In this document: positions 21,828 to 34,476 of the stretch, piece after piece | How the letters are laid out: every line of letters begins with the position of its first letter | How positions within the stretch are numbered: position 1 is the stretch's first letter | Assembly: GCA_014526335.1 (NCBI GenBank) | Contig: JACTAT010000128.1 | Span: 123,227 to 187,226, forward strand | Length of the DNA: 64,000 nucleotides | Origin: Chrysaora quinquecirrha | Taxonomy: Eukaryota; Cnidaria; Scyphozoa; Semaeostomeae; Pelagiidae | Reading direction: 5' to 3' | Made by a program: the position numbers and the translations under genes | Notes under the pieces: generated by a model | What the model was told of the DNA's origin: nothing | Seen by the model: the letters and a program-made list of their open reading frames with translations, nothing else | The model's database searches: none

Positions 21828-23362
21828 AATACAAACTTTTCATTCAGACTTTTTTCGATTAAGCACATAGATCTAGAGTTACAGACATGTAGTGTGTAAC
21901 CAGGGCTTGAAGCTGAATTGGAAAAAATGGTATCTTCTACATGTGAGTTAAATTAGATCAGTGTGAATATTTGGTGAACACCAGCCGGGCGTACCCCAGT
22001 ATCTGTGGGCTTCTTGCTACAGAATAAAGTATATGAGGTGTTATTGTGTTATTATTATAACTTTGAATAGACTATTATAGACAACTCATCCTGAGGATGC
22101 TAATTTGATTTGTAGTTTTAATGTTATTCTGAGTTGAGTGATTTGATAAAGCAGACGTGTGTTTATCTTTGTCTCGTTTGGCTAGGTCGGTTTAGGAAAA
22201 CATAACAGTATACTGACTGGAAAATATCTCTGTTCATCCTGTCTCTGTTCTCCAAAAAAAGCTTTTAGGTGTGCCTGAAAATCATTCCGCTGTTTATTGC
22301 AATTGTGACTGGTGTCTCTGAATTTAGAAAATGTGAAGCGGCAAATCAACTTTTACTTGCTTGTGCTGAAGAATATCTTGTGAGAGTCCTTAAAGACCAT
22401 CAACATATAAAACCTTCACCAAATTGCGGAATGGAATGTATCACCACAGTAACACCTGCAACAACTCCCACCTACGAGCATCACACTGCAACAACACCTT
22501 CTATGGGCAGATCTTGCTACTTGAAGATGGTCTATTTTCTGATCACAGTGAAGTTTCTCAAAACCTAACAGACTTTGGTTACACAGATGAAGATGGCCTT
22601 TTGCTGCCATAAAAGAAACTGCATAATCTGCCTGTTGCCCTTACAGTAACTTGTGCTTGTGGGAACAGCTGAATGTAAAAGCCCCATCATTTCAAGAAGA
22701 ACTGAATTGGAACAGTTTTATTTGATGAGAAGTAAAACATACTACCTTTGGATACTTAAAGCTTCATTTTCTTGTTGTGTTTATTTCTTGAAGTTGAATT
22801 TCATTGAGACCGCCTTTTACAACATCCTGACTCTATTTGAGTTTTTCATGGGTCAATGGCTCTTACTTGTGGTCTTGTAGTAAATTTCATTCAAAATCTG
22901 GTTTAATAACGCACAATTGATGCGTATTCCCAGTAAACAGAGGAGGTAGAAACACAGCTGGATCCTCCTGGAATAAATAAATGACTTTTGGTATCCAATT
23001 TGACGAAATTAGGCAGGAAGGAACCACTGTCAATTGTATTAGTTGCCAGAAAATGGGGCTCTAAAACATGCATCTTGGGGCATCTCTGGGCCTGTACTGT
23101 AGCTACGGCTACCATTTTTTTGAATAATATGAATCTCCAGATACTGTAAATTGATAATCTCAAATGTAATTCTTGGTTGCTGTTTTGCACACAAAACCCC
23201 GTCAGTGGAAGGACTATGCTACACCAGATAATAATTGTTTTGTAGAGCATGGAAATTCATGAAAACAACAAACTATCACAACTTGTTTGACATCTATTCA
23301 GCCTTCTAAGCATAAAATTTATCAGATGTGTTTTTTTACTATAGAAAATCACAATAAAAGTC
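21828..23362. other. No recognised gene
   Basis: Small plus-strand frames at 22269-22568 and 22424-22612 overlap each other and show no family motif; the same holds for the minus frame 22903-23250. They are probably worn transposon sequence. Confidence 0.4.
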
Positions 23363-25712
23363 TCAAACTAGTTCCATTCTCCTAGGAGCCATATTTGCAA
23401 AATTTTTAACAAGTGATTCGGTGTGGAGAGATCTGAGAATGTCAGATTCAACAGACATAAGCATTAGGCTTTGAGGTCTCTCTTGTCCCATTGTAGACCT
23501 TAATCTGGTGTTAATAAGCTTCAATTTAAAAAATGCTTTCTCTGTGCTACATGATGTCAGAGGAAGGGCCATCATAATTTCCATTAGCTTTACCACCTCA
23601 CCATAGCCGAATGGTCATCTCTAATTTCCTAATACAGGTCAATGATTGTTGCAGCTCGATCCTCCCTTCTTGTTTTTTCCAACACACCTTGCAAAATCTC
23701 TGATTTTTGAAGACTTAGAAGTTGAACTTCCAAAGAATCGGTGTCTAGGTCGTCTTTGTGTCAATCAATAGCATTCTTTAGATTTCATTCATTTCAATGC
23801 CTCTGGAGTCACCTGTAGAGCTTAAGACACTCGTAATTTGAATTAGTATTGACCACAAAAAAAGTCCTGTTAGGTGTTAACGTCATCTTACCACAACTTG
23901 AAGGGTATTTCATGAAATGCAGTTATCTGTATCTTTCTTTAAAGACTATTATTATGAAAACGCGAGAGACCATTCTTTATTAATATGTGAGAGAACTTTA
24001 TTTTGAACATTATAGGTATTGATAAATCCTAAATCATTTACAGTTATATTTCATGACCTGCAAACAATACAAGAATAAACGCAGAGGATACTTGCAGAGC
24101 CAAAGGCAAACTTTGACAAGAAAGACTGTTCTTAAACAACACTCTAAAATTTTTACAACAATAAGCTATAATGGACAGCTATGGAACAGGAAAATGAAAT
24201 TACATTGTAGAAAAAGTTGATTCTGAGTTTGTCCTTTCTATCTATATGTATGGCCGCTTTCTGGTTTTCATGTAGTCTCCATGATACTTAACGGATAAAT
24301 TCTTCTCTGGGACACTCGATTTTGTGGTGATTACACTTGTTGATCGCTTCTAGCCAGTATGATTCACACCTTTCCTCATGGCAAAAATCTTTAACAGTCT
24401 CAGGATCTAGCACTCCTTCAAAACCTGTGACTACGTCAAGATCTTTTGTCTGCAGTTTGTCTGACACTCCTTTGCTGAGAAACAAGATAGGTTTGAGAAC
24501 CTGAGAAAGAAAAATTGGAAACATTAGCATTGCTTTTGAAAACTCATTGGAAGCCATTATGATTATAAAAAGAATCGAATGTTTTACGGATTTTGCTTCA
24601 TTACACACTTGTTAAAAAATCCTCCAAATGAGGTTAGGCAAATTTGCAAATATTGCACATACAAGGAGCGATACTTCATCAAAACGCAATTTGATTCTTG
24701 CCTCAAGTGCCAAAATGAATTTAAAGTCATAACTCCTGAGAAGACCTTTGGCCTCTGCATAAATGTTCGCTTTCTTCTCCACTAATATGACTTCCTTTAG
24801 TGTTGCGATTATGGACTCAGTTGTATAGCAAATTGCTATGATGCTCTCTGCTCTACAAGCCAAACTGGCTTCTGATAGTTTCTTTAACACATATAATCTT
24901 CTTTTTCCACTATTATCTGAGGCATTAAACTGCTCTTGGTACTTGAAAAATATTGCATGACGTTTGGTGCAATTTTCAATGAAAACATATAGAAACTGCA
25001 ATGTGCCAAATAAATCCCTAAAAACTCTGTTATTTGTCATTGAATCTACAATGACCAGGTTTTGAACATGTGCATAACAGTGGGTGTAAATTGCCGTTGA
25101 AGAATGATCTTGCATTAGACCTTGCAAACCTGCATGAATTCCAGATACCTTGCTTGTCCCATCATAGCACTGCCCACAAATATTTGATACTGGAATACCA
25201 GACTCTTGGAGCTCTTCTGTAATTATTTTCACCATTGTTTTTGCGTCTGTTTCATCCAAGGTCTTAATTGCAAGCAAACACTCCTCCACAAAACCCTTTG
25301 TCGCAAATCTCAGAACCAAGGCCAGCTGCTCTTACTGGTATCAGGGGTCTCATCTGTGATTATCAAATACACACCAGCATCTTTTACAGAGTTTCTTTTT
25401 ACAGAGCATCTTCCCTTTCTGATAGATTTCCTATTAAAATTATATACTGATCTCAGGACATAATTATGTTGCATTTGCTGAAAAAAGAGAGATTCTTTCA
25501 ACAAATTCTAATTATAAAATTTACTTGGATACTTTAGAGAGTGGAAGATAAAAAGCTTGACGAATTTTACCTAAAGGATATTTAAATTTTAAGAGCAAGT
25601 TTTCAAGTTCTGTAAGATGATACTCAATCTGCTCTTCTTTAGATTCGAAAACAATAATTTTTTCTGCAAGATTGAAAGGGACTCCGTGTTCCCTGCATGC
25701 TAAATCAGGCAT
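23363..25712 (-). pseudogene. hAT transposase pseudogene (DUF4371/ZMYM1-like), minus strand
   Basis: Reading down the minus strand: 25504-25310 gives VYLIITDETPDTS, the DETxDxS catalytic block. 25319-24612 gives LRFATKGFVEECLL, GQCYDGTSKVSG and YTHCYAHVQNLVIVDS. 24608-24288 gives FLSQVLKPILFLSK and LQTKDLDVV. 23596-23363 gives the hATC signature ALPLTSCSTEKAFFKLKLINTRLRSTM. The order is that of full-length hAT proteins of the ZMYM type. Frames change at least three times and 23600-24290 is mostly eroded. Codons at 25712-25530 (MPDLACREHGVPF...) do not obviously belong to the family. Confidence 0.72.
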
Positions 25713-25904
25713 CGATCAACGAAGGACAGTTCCTCTGGAGTTCACACGCAGCTAAATTAGTAAAGCACCAACACACACATCTGTTTTACTAAATTGGTGA
25801 CCAAGCAACGTGATTTGCCAATTTCATCTCAGTAAACTAAAGCACTCGACTCACTGCAGTGCCTACATGCAATCATCGCTGACTTTCCTGAGTTCCCAGG
25901 TGAC

Positions 25905-26520
25905 TCACTGTTCTGAACTCATCACATCAAGAGGAACAGAGTAATACAATTGTAGTAGCTTGTGTAACACGGGCATGCATTCTTTGCTGCTTTCTTTTGC
26001 CTTCATTACATCACATATAGTGTCTACATTTGTAACTCTCCTGATAGGTACAGATGATTCCTTAATAAAGATCTTAATGTGAATAGGTAATTCTTGCAGC
26101 TTGTCTGCCAGCAAATCTAAGTCAATCAGGCGAGAAAATTGGCAGAGTTTTTTCTTGGTTTCCCCAAAGTCTTTCTTGTTTGCAGCTCTTATCAAGCACT
26201 CGTCTATAGCTTTTAGATATCTGAGGTCTTCCTGATCAAAACGACTCTTTATTGCCTGATGTATTGAATCAATTACTTCAAAACAATGGATTTTTAGTCT
26301 GTTTTCCTCGGAAATTTCAGCCGTTTCGATTGGAGCCTGTGCATGGATGATGAAATCTTTGAGACTGCTTGGAGTGGCTTCACAGCTCTTTTTGATTCTT
26401 GATAGATTTTCTATCACAGCAAAAAGACGATTAAACTCCTCATCTGAACAGAGCTCTTGCAGACGAATGTATAGCTTTTCTATGCTGGTGAGGGCTTGCT
26501 CTGCAGTCAGAGTTTAGCTC
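25905..26520 (-). pseudogene. Second hAT transposase fragment, pre-hATC region
   Basis: A minus-strand frame (open 26417-25905, in a shifted frame from about 26520) encodes a helical segment with KIHCFEVIDSIHQAIKSRF, KAIDECLIRA and VLHKLLQLYYSVPLDVMSSE. This segment normally stands just before the hATC domain; it ends exactly where AERSFSxLRR would follow. It therefore belongs to another hAT copy, placed upstream of the more complete one in the same orientation and cut at its 3' side. Confidence 0.55.
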
Positions 26521-27225
26521 TGCAAATATTTAGAGCTATTTTCAAGCAATTACGCTAGCTCTTGTAAGCTAAAATTTTAAACATCTCTGAAAATGATTGT
26601 ACTTTTGCAAGTAAACCCATGGGCTGCAGGAGTCATGGAATTTTGAATGAAAAAGAACTTTTGATCGATAGATTGCCTATTCTGTATATCTCTCTCTGTA
26701 TTCTGCTGTGAAGGCGCCATGTTATGCTTGCGCATGGCTGATTGACGTGGGATTGAGCAATTGTGTCACTCAAAATGTAAGTGGAAACCTCTTCAGTACC
26801 TTAATATCAGATGGGTAAGACACAAGAGAACTGGGAACAATAGATTCTATTGTTTTTCCAGCGTCATGTTTTCTCCTCATGCTCGAAACATTCCTCAACT
26901 TGAAATAGAGGGATGCCCAAGCAATCCTAGGGTAAATTCTCAAGACATACGGGGGCTCGTATTACAACGAAAGAAAGAGAGAAATAAAAACATTAGGATT
27001 GTGGTTTTGTTGACTGATCTGGTTTCGTTAACTCGAGGAAGACAATTCAAGTCAAAAAGGACAGTGAGAATAATTTCTGTTGGACCAACACTGGATTTCT
27101 CTTTCTATATTTTTTGCGTACCATGCCATGTTTTCATTCTGATTCTTTTATTACAGTATTCTTAGAGAAAAGAAATCCTAAATTGTTCAATTTCATTCGT
27201 CGAAACGTCAACATCTGTTCAAGAG
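26521..27225. other. No recognised coding motif upstream of copy B
   Basis: An open plus frame at 26761-27165 has no clear family match. It could be the worn N-terminal part of the PIN/XPG-like gene that follows, or spacer. Confidence 0.3.
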
Positions 27226-28293
27226 ATGTAGAGGAAAAAACGTGCCGCAGGTGGAACCGTCAGATTTACAGTAGAGAGAAGAGACCAAAAGAAACCGAAA
27301 CAATTCAAGAAGTTCCTTGGTGATCCGAGAAACAAGATAGAATTGGTAAAGTTTCTAATAGCTGATTGGAGTCATCCACATCGTTTTAAAGACAAGATAT
27401 GCCATCAAAAAATCTACAGAACCGTTGAGGAAAGATGCTATCTTATCTCTGTGCAGAATGGTACAGTTGGTTGTTCTGAGGCTCGAGAACTTTTCTCCTC
27501 CCAAGAAGAAGCAGATACCAAAGTATTCTTGTGTTGCAAACTTGCAGAGAATATTAGGCATGAACACGCTTGCATTCCAACTGTGGACAGTGACATGGCC
27601 GTCTATGTAGTATATTTCGATCCACCATTCACTATGAATTTGTATGTTCAGATTGGATCAAAAAACTCTACTCGTGTGCTCAATGTAAGAGGGATACAGA
27701 AAAGCCTTGGTGTGTCAATCACAGATGCACTGCCGGCCTTGCATGCTTTCACTGGTGGTGATTACACCAGCGCTTTCCATGGAGTAGGAAAGACCAAGCC
27801 TTTTAAAGTCCTCTGCAAAGATGAGCGTGTCCAACAAAAATTTGCCTAAATCGGAGAGGAGTTCCATTTCGATGTTGCTTTATTCCCAACGATCCAGGCA
27901 TTTGTATGCACACTTTATGGCTTTAAAACTTTGTCAGATGTCAATGAAGCAAGATACAAAATGGTATGCTCCTCAAAGGGGAAATTTCCAGAGCCACAAA
28001 ACTTACCACCAACATATGATGAACTTGCAAACATTGCAAATGCATGGCATATGCTTTTTGTATTGCAAAAAAAGCCCTTGTTCCAAGTCCTCATGTACCG
28101 TCACCTCGTGACTTTGGCTGGAAAGAGGCAACAGATGGCTTAGAAATAGTCTGGATGACGAAAAAACCTGCACCTGAATCCATACTTGATCTGATCTCCT
28201 GCAGTTGTAAAAAGGGTAAATGTAGGACAACGAACAGCTGTGAAACTTTCTATTTGGAAGGTACGAGCAATTCTGAGAGAAAGTGTTGCTCAA
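27226..28293 (+). pseudogene. TE-encoded PIN/XPG-like nuclease-fold protein, copy B
   Basis: An open frame from about 27232 reads RAAGGTVRF, QFKKFLGDPRNKIELVKFL, then SSQEEADTKVF (about 27497-27529), TVDSDMAVYVVYF and ALPALHAFTGGDYTSAFHGVGK (about 27729-27794). Spacing and motifs parallel FEN1/XPG (EAEA, DxD, GCDY, GxG). After a stop at 27847-27849 and frame changes the C-terminal module continues: FVCTLYGF, VNEARYKM, LPPTYDELANIANAWHML, GWKEATDGLEIVWM, and a Cys-rich tail (SCSCKKGKC, about 28198-28290). The acids look intact, but the frame is broken at least twice. It is the same family as 2-3140 and is better preserved in the nuclease core. Confidence 0.65.
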
Positions 28294-28318
28294 CCCATCG
28301 CATTTTGAACAAACTTTG

Positions 28319-28412
28319 GTATGAAACTATATTTAAATATGCTGAAATACCCTTAAATATGCTTAAATATGCCTAAATACCCTTAAATATGGTCAAATAT
28401 GCTTAAATATCT
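28319..28412 (+). repeat. AT-rich degenerate tandem repeat (TTAAATATGC-like)
   Basis: Seven or more imperfect copies of a 10-12 bp unit (ttaaatatgc, taaatacccttaaatatg) directly follow the end of copy B. Probably a microsatellite at or near the element end. Confidence 0.8.
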
Positions 28413-28779
28413 AGTAGGCCTAAATTCAGGGTCTGCAAATATGTTCGTTGGACAACTCACTGAAGTAAATTGGAGTATTCCAACCACTAAAATCTTCAAG
28501 TACAAGTTTAGAGGTTTGAAGTAAACAATTAGTTCCTTTGCCCGCAGATTTTTCCAGTGTGTTTCCCTGCAGTGCCCTGACTATCAACACGAATAACTCT
28601 TCTTGTCTAATACATTTATTCATGTAGTATCCATATGTGCCATCCTTGCATATTGCACTTTGTAATTCCTGCATTTTTTACGGCTTTTATTAGCACGTTC
28701 AGTTCATTTCATACTGTTTTAATTACCATGTTCATTTATTTATCCTTTATTTGCCAGCAATCTTATTATTCTTCTTATC
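28413..28779. other. Spacer; one unassigned minus-strand frame
   Basis: Frame 28674-28426 (-) encodes 82 residues (KDGTYGYYMNKCIRQEELF, LVLEDFSGWN) without a family I recognise. The rest has no motif. Confidence 0.25.
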
Positions 28780-30045
28780 ATGAAGCAACATGGCGGTATG
28801 GTCAGACGTGTGTTCGCTGATTTTTCTTGTTGTTATACTAATGGTTTCAGTCATGGTATTTCTTGCTATGGCTGCAGAAAGAATATCAAGAAAAGTGAAA
28901 CAACTGAGAAATGCTGTTCTTGTGGTAATGTTTTACATCTCAGATGCCTTATAGATAGATTTGACAGACATGAAGAGAAGTTGTATTGCAGCGAGTGTGT
29001 TCCACCAGAAGAGGAGAGAATAACATTCACATTCGATCCCAATATTTGTGAATTTATTGCAAAGAGAGGAATGAAGTTCCTGCATCAAAACATCAATGGA
29101 ATTTATGGAAAATTGGATGATATTAAATCGTTTATATCGGACTCAAAAAACTGTTTTCATATTGTTAGTTTTTCTTAGACGCATACCAACAGCATGGTGA
29201 TGAATGCAGAGCTTTTTGTGCCAGGATACGTACTTGAAAGAAAAAATCCTGAGAACGGGCGTAATGGTGGTGTTTCTATATATATTCCCGATTTAAAGTA
29301 TCTTAGAAGACCTGACTTAGAAAGAGAAGGAATCGAATTTTTGTGGATCGAAATATTCATTCCAAAATCTAAATTCATGTTATTTTGCTCAGTCTATCGA
29401 TCCCCTGATTCCAGCAAGTTTCTTGATAAAAACTTTATCCAAAAGTTTAATAACATGTTAAATACCATCTCAGCCGAAAAAAAAGAGACTGTTATGTGTG
29501 GGGATTTCAATTGCGGTCTCCCAATGGATCACACAGACATAAAAGAGCTCATGAAACTATACAACTACAGCTAAGTTATTAAATCGTCTACACGCATAGC
29601 AAAACATAGCAGTTCTTTGATTGACTTAATTTTTACAACTGATAAGTCAAAAATAAATGATTCTTTTGTTTACACTAACTCCGATCATTCCCTAATTGGA
29701 ATCAATTAAAAAGCAAACTGTAAACGCTTTCCCTCAAAAACTATTAAGGCACATGATTATTAAAAATACAACAAAGAAGACCTAAAGAACGAAATTTGTA
29801 ACCTGCCTTGGAAGGACTGCTTAGCGATTATGGACCTCAATGAAGCTTGGAACTTGTTTAAATATTATCTATCCATCACTATAAATAAACATGTACCACT
29901 TAAAGTGAAAATTGTTCTTGGAAAATCTAATCCCTGGCTAATATGAGAAATAAAAAATCTAATGAACACGCATGATTATTATCTTCACTGTTTCAAACGA
30001 ACAAATTCTACTGAAGATTGGGAAAGTTACAAATGATTAAGGAAC
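28780..30045 (+). pseudogene. L2-like LINE, 5' half: PHD/RING-like finger plus APE endonuclease
   Basis: 28780-29178 begins with a zinc-binding segment (CYGCRKNIKK, CCSCGNVLHLRCL, LYCSECV). It runs into the endonuclease start KFLHQNINGIYGKLDDI. A TAG at 29176-29178 sits where the catalytic Glu of SETH is expected, so one base change killed the frame. Downstream (29194-29574) come GGVSIYIPD, CSVYRSPDS and MCGDFNCG, then SLIDLIFTT and SDHSLIGI, the usual order of APE motifs. The spacer (NPWLI, DWESYK, LRNTVTSQI) is broken by further stops and ends about 30045. The matching reverse transcriptase on the same strand begins near 39930. Confidence 0.68.
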
Positions 30046-30091
30046 ACTGTAACCAGTCAAATAATGTTTTCATGTGTAGCAACATGGCAGA

Positions 30092-31586
30092 AAACACTGA
30101 TGGCAGAACAAGGAAACTGTTGAAACGTTCGTGTAAACAAACAAATTTCATACAATGTGGTTGATGATGAGTTGCTAGGATTAATTCTGCTCTCAGAAGA
30201 AGAGTTAAGTCCAAAAGCAAAGAGATGCAAACATCCAGGGAAAATTCACACACGGCAGCCAGCTGGTGAGGCTGCAAAGAAAAAGCTACCAGGCACAAAT
30301 AATGGAAAGCGGACAGCACCACAAAAACAACCAATAAAAGAGGCAAGTAAAAAGTTAGACAAATCGAAAGCAAAAACAAGGAAAGAAACTACGCTGCTAA
30401 AGAAAATAGAGTTGGGAAGAATTCTAATAGAAATGAGAAAGATTTCTGTGTCAGAAATGGAAGAATTTACTTTGACTTTCCCAAAATGGAAAAGCATATA
30501 GTGACTAGTAGCACCCGGAGACAAATGTTTTAAGGAGGCTCCAAAAAATAGGCAGTCCCTCTATAGAATAAGATACACGTTGTACATTAGAGATGTCATT
30601 AAATGGTTTTGTGCAACCACTATGGTCATGATGGATCAACTGAAGATTACTCAGCAGTTGTTCATTCAATTGGGGCATCAGTGTTTGGTTTTCTGCAACA
30701 GCAAGTTATCAAAATCAAAAGAAACCAGGTTCCTGAAGCAAATCAATTGGAAAAACCTGATGACACACACAAACAGTCAAACTCTGTTTTTGTCCTTGTT
30801 GACTTTAGCTGGAGGTACATTTGGAAAAATATACAAATATGTAAAACACAAGATAAAGAGTGACCGAAGAAAACATTATAGGGCAAAGGAAAGCAAGTGG
30901 AGGGCAGACATTGAGTTCTGAAAAATGATGAATGAAATTGTTATGACATCCAAGGAGAAGAAGAATCCAAATATTCCAAAAGCAATCAAAGGCAGAGACA
31001 GGGGATGGCTGTTTATCCCTAAATGGATATTTCTTCAATATTTGAGAATTTGGGACAGGTGTATCTCAGCATCTGCACATGAAGATGGATTAAAATTGTA
31101 TGGAGGGAACCTGGTGAAAGTGAGTATAACAGTTTCTCCAAAATATTTAAAAAATGGTAAAATGTCGAAACTGGCCATAAAAGCAATCTTTGTGTTATAA
31201 GTGAGTATTTTAACATCTACTGTATATCCACATACTCTTTGTCCAAACTCTTGCTGCAACATGCTTATACTAGTCAATTTGGTTTAACAAAGATTTGCTG
31301 GCACCTTTTTAAATTGCTGAACCTTTTTTTACAGGTAGCATCATTCAATGTTCAGAGCTGCATAGACCTCAGTTCTGTCTTTTTTGCAACAATGGATCAC
31401 ATTAAGAACAATTTTGCCAAGGACAAGAGCTTATTTGAAGAAGAAAATGTTAAACGTCTTTTGAAGTGGTGGCAAAATAAAATGGTTCACTCCAGAGTGG
31501 GACAGGTCATTCATGGGCATTACAGCTTACTTGCACACAAGGATGGTAAGATCTTCAAAGTAGGTGCAACGATCCGGGACACATAA
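30092..31586 (+). pseudogene. Unidentified, probably TE-derived coding remnants
   Basis: A Kozak-like CAACATGG at about 30088 opens MAENTDGRTRKL. Further plus-strand pieces follow at 30157-30501 (basic, Lys-rich, KTRKETTLLKKIELGRILIEMRK), about 30770-31200 (GGTFGKIYKYVKHKIK, KAIKGRDRGWLFIPK, DGLKLYGGNLVKV) and 31239-31586 (ENVKRLLKWWQNKM). RDRGxLxxPK followed by a helical stretch recalls the C-terminal part of some THAP/P-type TE proteins, but the match is weak. The pieces lie in different frames with stops. Confidence 0.3.
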
Positions 31587-32109
31587 TATCAGGTTGAGAT
31601 GACATCAAAGAGAAACAGGGTTATGAAATCAAGCAGTTTCAAAAATGTTGGTCAGGCTTAGCAAGTTCTAGGTAAATTGACACTGATATCCCACCGAGAT
31701 AGACTGCTGACATTTTTGCTTTCTATATGCAAATCCTGGTCCTTCTAATACACATTTTTATGCAAGAAACTACATTCATCCCCTGAAATTTAAGAATTTA
31801 TAGCAATAAGATTGCAAGGAGTTAAGAAACTTTCAAATACTAATATAAATATATACATAATGGCAAATATCTCATGAAATCCTTATTTTTGAGAGAACCT
31901 GCATAACTGCAGCTTTCAATTTTAAACTTGGCAGGACGCTTTTCCCACCTGATGCAATATATGAAGAAATTTATCTGTCTATAAGAAAACTAATTAAACA
32001 TGTTAACAGGACAAAACAACACTTACTGTATGCAGTTTCAAATTTCTACAATTATAGGATAAATTTAAATCAAATTCATAAGATAAATTTTAATCAAAAT
32101 CATTTATCT
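31587..32109. other. No gene seen
   Basis: AT-rich spacer between plus-strand remnants and the 3' end of the minus-strand P-type gene. One end of the P-type element may lie here. Confidence 0.4.
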
Positions 32110-33752
32110 TTAGCTCGGTGAACCTTTTTCCGCTTCAAATTCTTCTTTGATGTAAAGTGGTGTATCTCTATACCCATGGGCAGCCTTTACAGATCCTTGA
32201 ATCTCCCTTTTCATCAGCACTCTGGATGCAACTGAAGAAAATTCTTTACAAACCCAGTGAAACCAAACACCATTATCCTCAATAGATCCCAGGTCTGCCA
32301 ATAAATAAAGCGTCATTCTTCTGAGCTTGTAGGACGGAAATTATCACATGCATTCAAACTTTCCCACCAGCTTTCAAAGAATGTATAGCCTTCCTCAATA
32401 TTCTGTAGAATAGGGCTGTTCAAGCTTGATATTTTATAATTGGACAAAATCCCTCTTTCAAAAAGTTTGTTACAGGCCACAAGATAGTTGCGTGTCAAGA
32501 TTGCTGACTCACGAGGACCAGGTGTTAGATCTTTAGTGGAATATTCAAATAGCTCTGCTGCAACATTGTCTTGCTACGAAAGACCAATAAACAATAATCA
32601 GCTTCAAATATATTTCAGAGGATGAAATAGATATAGAACTAGCAATTAGATATCGATTCGACAGATATTGTTTACTGGAATACAATGCATGTTAGTATAA
32701 AAAGTTATTACTGTTATCTTTAATTATTATTGTTTCATTTCATTAATTGAAGGATCCAGAGTTAGCATAAATGTAGTAGATAAGAATTGTTGTTCAAAAT
32801 GAATTCGAAACTTTGCTGTAATTGTGTATTACCTGCATGATCTTGGTTGGTGCAACATTTAGTTTGGTTCATGCGTCTCTTTTGACAAATGCAGGAATAA
32901 GCTTTGGGATCCTATGCATTGTATGCGACTTCATTCTTTCACATTCTCGACTTGGCATGGCAATAATGGCTTTCCATTCAAACATAGTACCATGCTCTGA
33001 CAGTTGAAACCCCTTTGTTCCTTCCTCCCTTTAAGACCACAGGGCATTTATCTGATTTTTAAGCTGTCAGAAAAAAAGGACAAGAGGTTACCATATGGAT
33101 ACCAACCTGGTCTCATTCCCTTGAACAGGTAGCTTTTGAAGTTGAATATAGGGAAGGCACAAAAGAAGAGCAAGTGTCTGGAAACTTGTAGTCAACACAA
33201 ACAGGTGCACTCGTGATAACTGAATATATCATCATATAAAGTTGAAAGGGTTCAATCAGTACCTGGTGTGAAGGGCATATGATAAAGTACACTTCTATTG
33301 TTGCATCAAAAGGGTTTCTGAAAGAAGGTTCAACTTTGTGCTTGTCACATTCATCATTAGAACCATATGCTCCTCTTTTCTGTGTTGTGATTAGTTTTAT
33401 TGCTGCCAGGTTGCTGCTAGCTCCATCACACACAACCGTGGACGTCTTGAATCCATAATTATGAAAAACTCTCAACGTTTCAAAGAGGGTCTCAGTTATT
33501 ATTCGATGGTCAATTGTCGATTTAAGGCTAAAGTATGGCCCAATAACATCGAAACTGAATGTAAAATCTCTCCATAAAAATTTTAGTATATATTCAGCAG
33601 GTACTGGCTCAGAAGATTGTAATGCAGAGAAAATATCATGGAGATTTTTCATCTCATCTTCATTCATGGCTAACCCTATGAACTTTTCATTCTTCATGTT
33701 AAGGAGCACTTTGGCTATGACTTTCACCTAGTCAAAAATAAGAACTCCAGTT

Positions 33753-33872
33753 CCAAGTGGCCTCTTGAATCCCTTTTTCTTGGTCTTCATAAAATAGTAA
33801 ATAGTCACCACTTTTCTCTTCAATATATTCCTGGTTTATTCCCAATGCATGATTTCTCACAGAAGTGAATAG
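33753..33872. repeat. 120-bp direct repeat, copy 1
   Basis: Near-identical to 34355-34476 (starts CCAAGTGGCCTCTTGAATCC, ends with GTGAATAG). It is minus-strand coding sequence of the P-type gene (LFTSVRNHALGINQEY). Confidence 0.9.
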
Positions 33873-34354
33873 CCTCCTCTTCGCATTGAGGTAACTGTGC
33901 TTGAACAGTTTATTAGGTTCTGATATGAGATATCTTTCGGTCACGTGATCCAACCTGCTATTCAAAGATATAAACAAAAGCGCCTATAAAACCCTCCACA
34001 CCCTAGAACCTCCTCAGTACTTTTGAGTGCATGATTCAATCCGCAATGCTTCAAGAAGAAGAAGGAAGTTTGTTAGCTGAAGACGCTGGTATTCAAAACG
34101 AGGAACATGGCTCCGGCAAACCTGACCAAGCCGAGGACAGGAAAAGGAAAAGTGAAATTTCCTGTACAGAATTTGACGAACTACAAGGACAGGTAAAGAG
34201 TGTTGCAGACACACTGGATAAATTTGGCGAGCTTTTCAGGCCTTTTCTCTGTGGGGAAAAGCGGCCAAGAATGTCTGATTTTGACCCGAGGAGGCTACGA
34301 GAAGGCTCGTAGAACTCTAATCAGAGTTTGTCGAGACTCCTCCAATTTTAATTT
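33873..34354 (+). other. Segment between two direct repeats, with TATA-like site and short open frame
   Basis: A TATA-like GCGCCTATAAAACC (about 33981-33994) stands about 40 bp before an ATG at 34031. This opens a 93-codon frame to 34312 (acidic, then CTEFDELQGQVKSVADTLDKF, probably helical). The arrangement resembles the 5' end of a small element with its own promoter and a structural first ORF, but no family is recognised. The segment sits exactly between the 120-bp repeats. Confidence 0.35.
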
Positions 34355-34476
34355 CCAAGTGGCCTCTTGAATCCCTTTTTTTCTTGGTCTTCACAAAATA
34401 GTAAATAGTCACCACTTTTCTATTCAATATATTCCTGGTTTATTACCAATGCATGATTTCTCACAGAAATGAATAG
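34355..34476. repeat. 120-bp direct repeat, copy 2
   Basis: About 95% like 33753-33872 with a few substitutions and an extra TT in a T run. It carries a stop in the coding frame of copy 1. Confidence 0.9.

Noticed and set aside
22269..22612. Plus-strand frames with LLLACAEEYL and Thr-Pro-rich text
   Set aside because: Two overlapping frames, no conserved motif, and no supporting splice or promoter signal.
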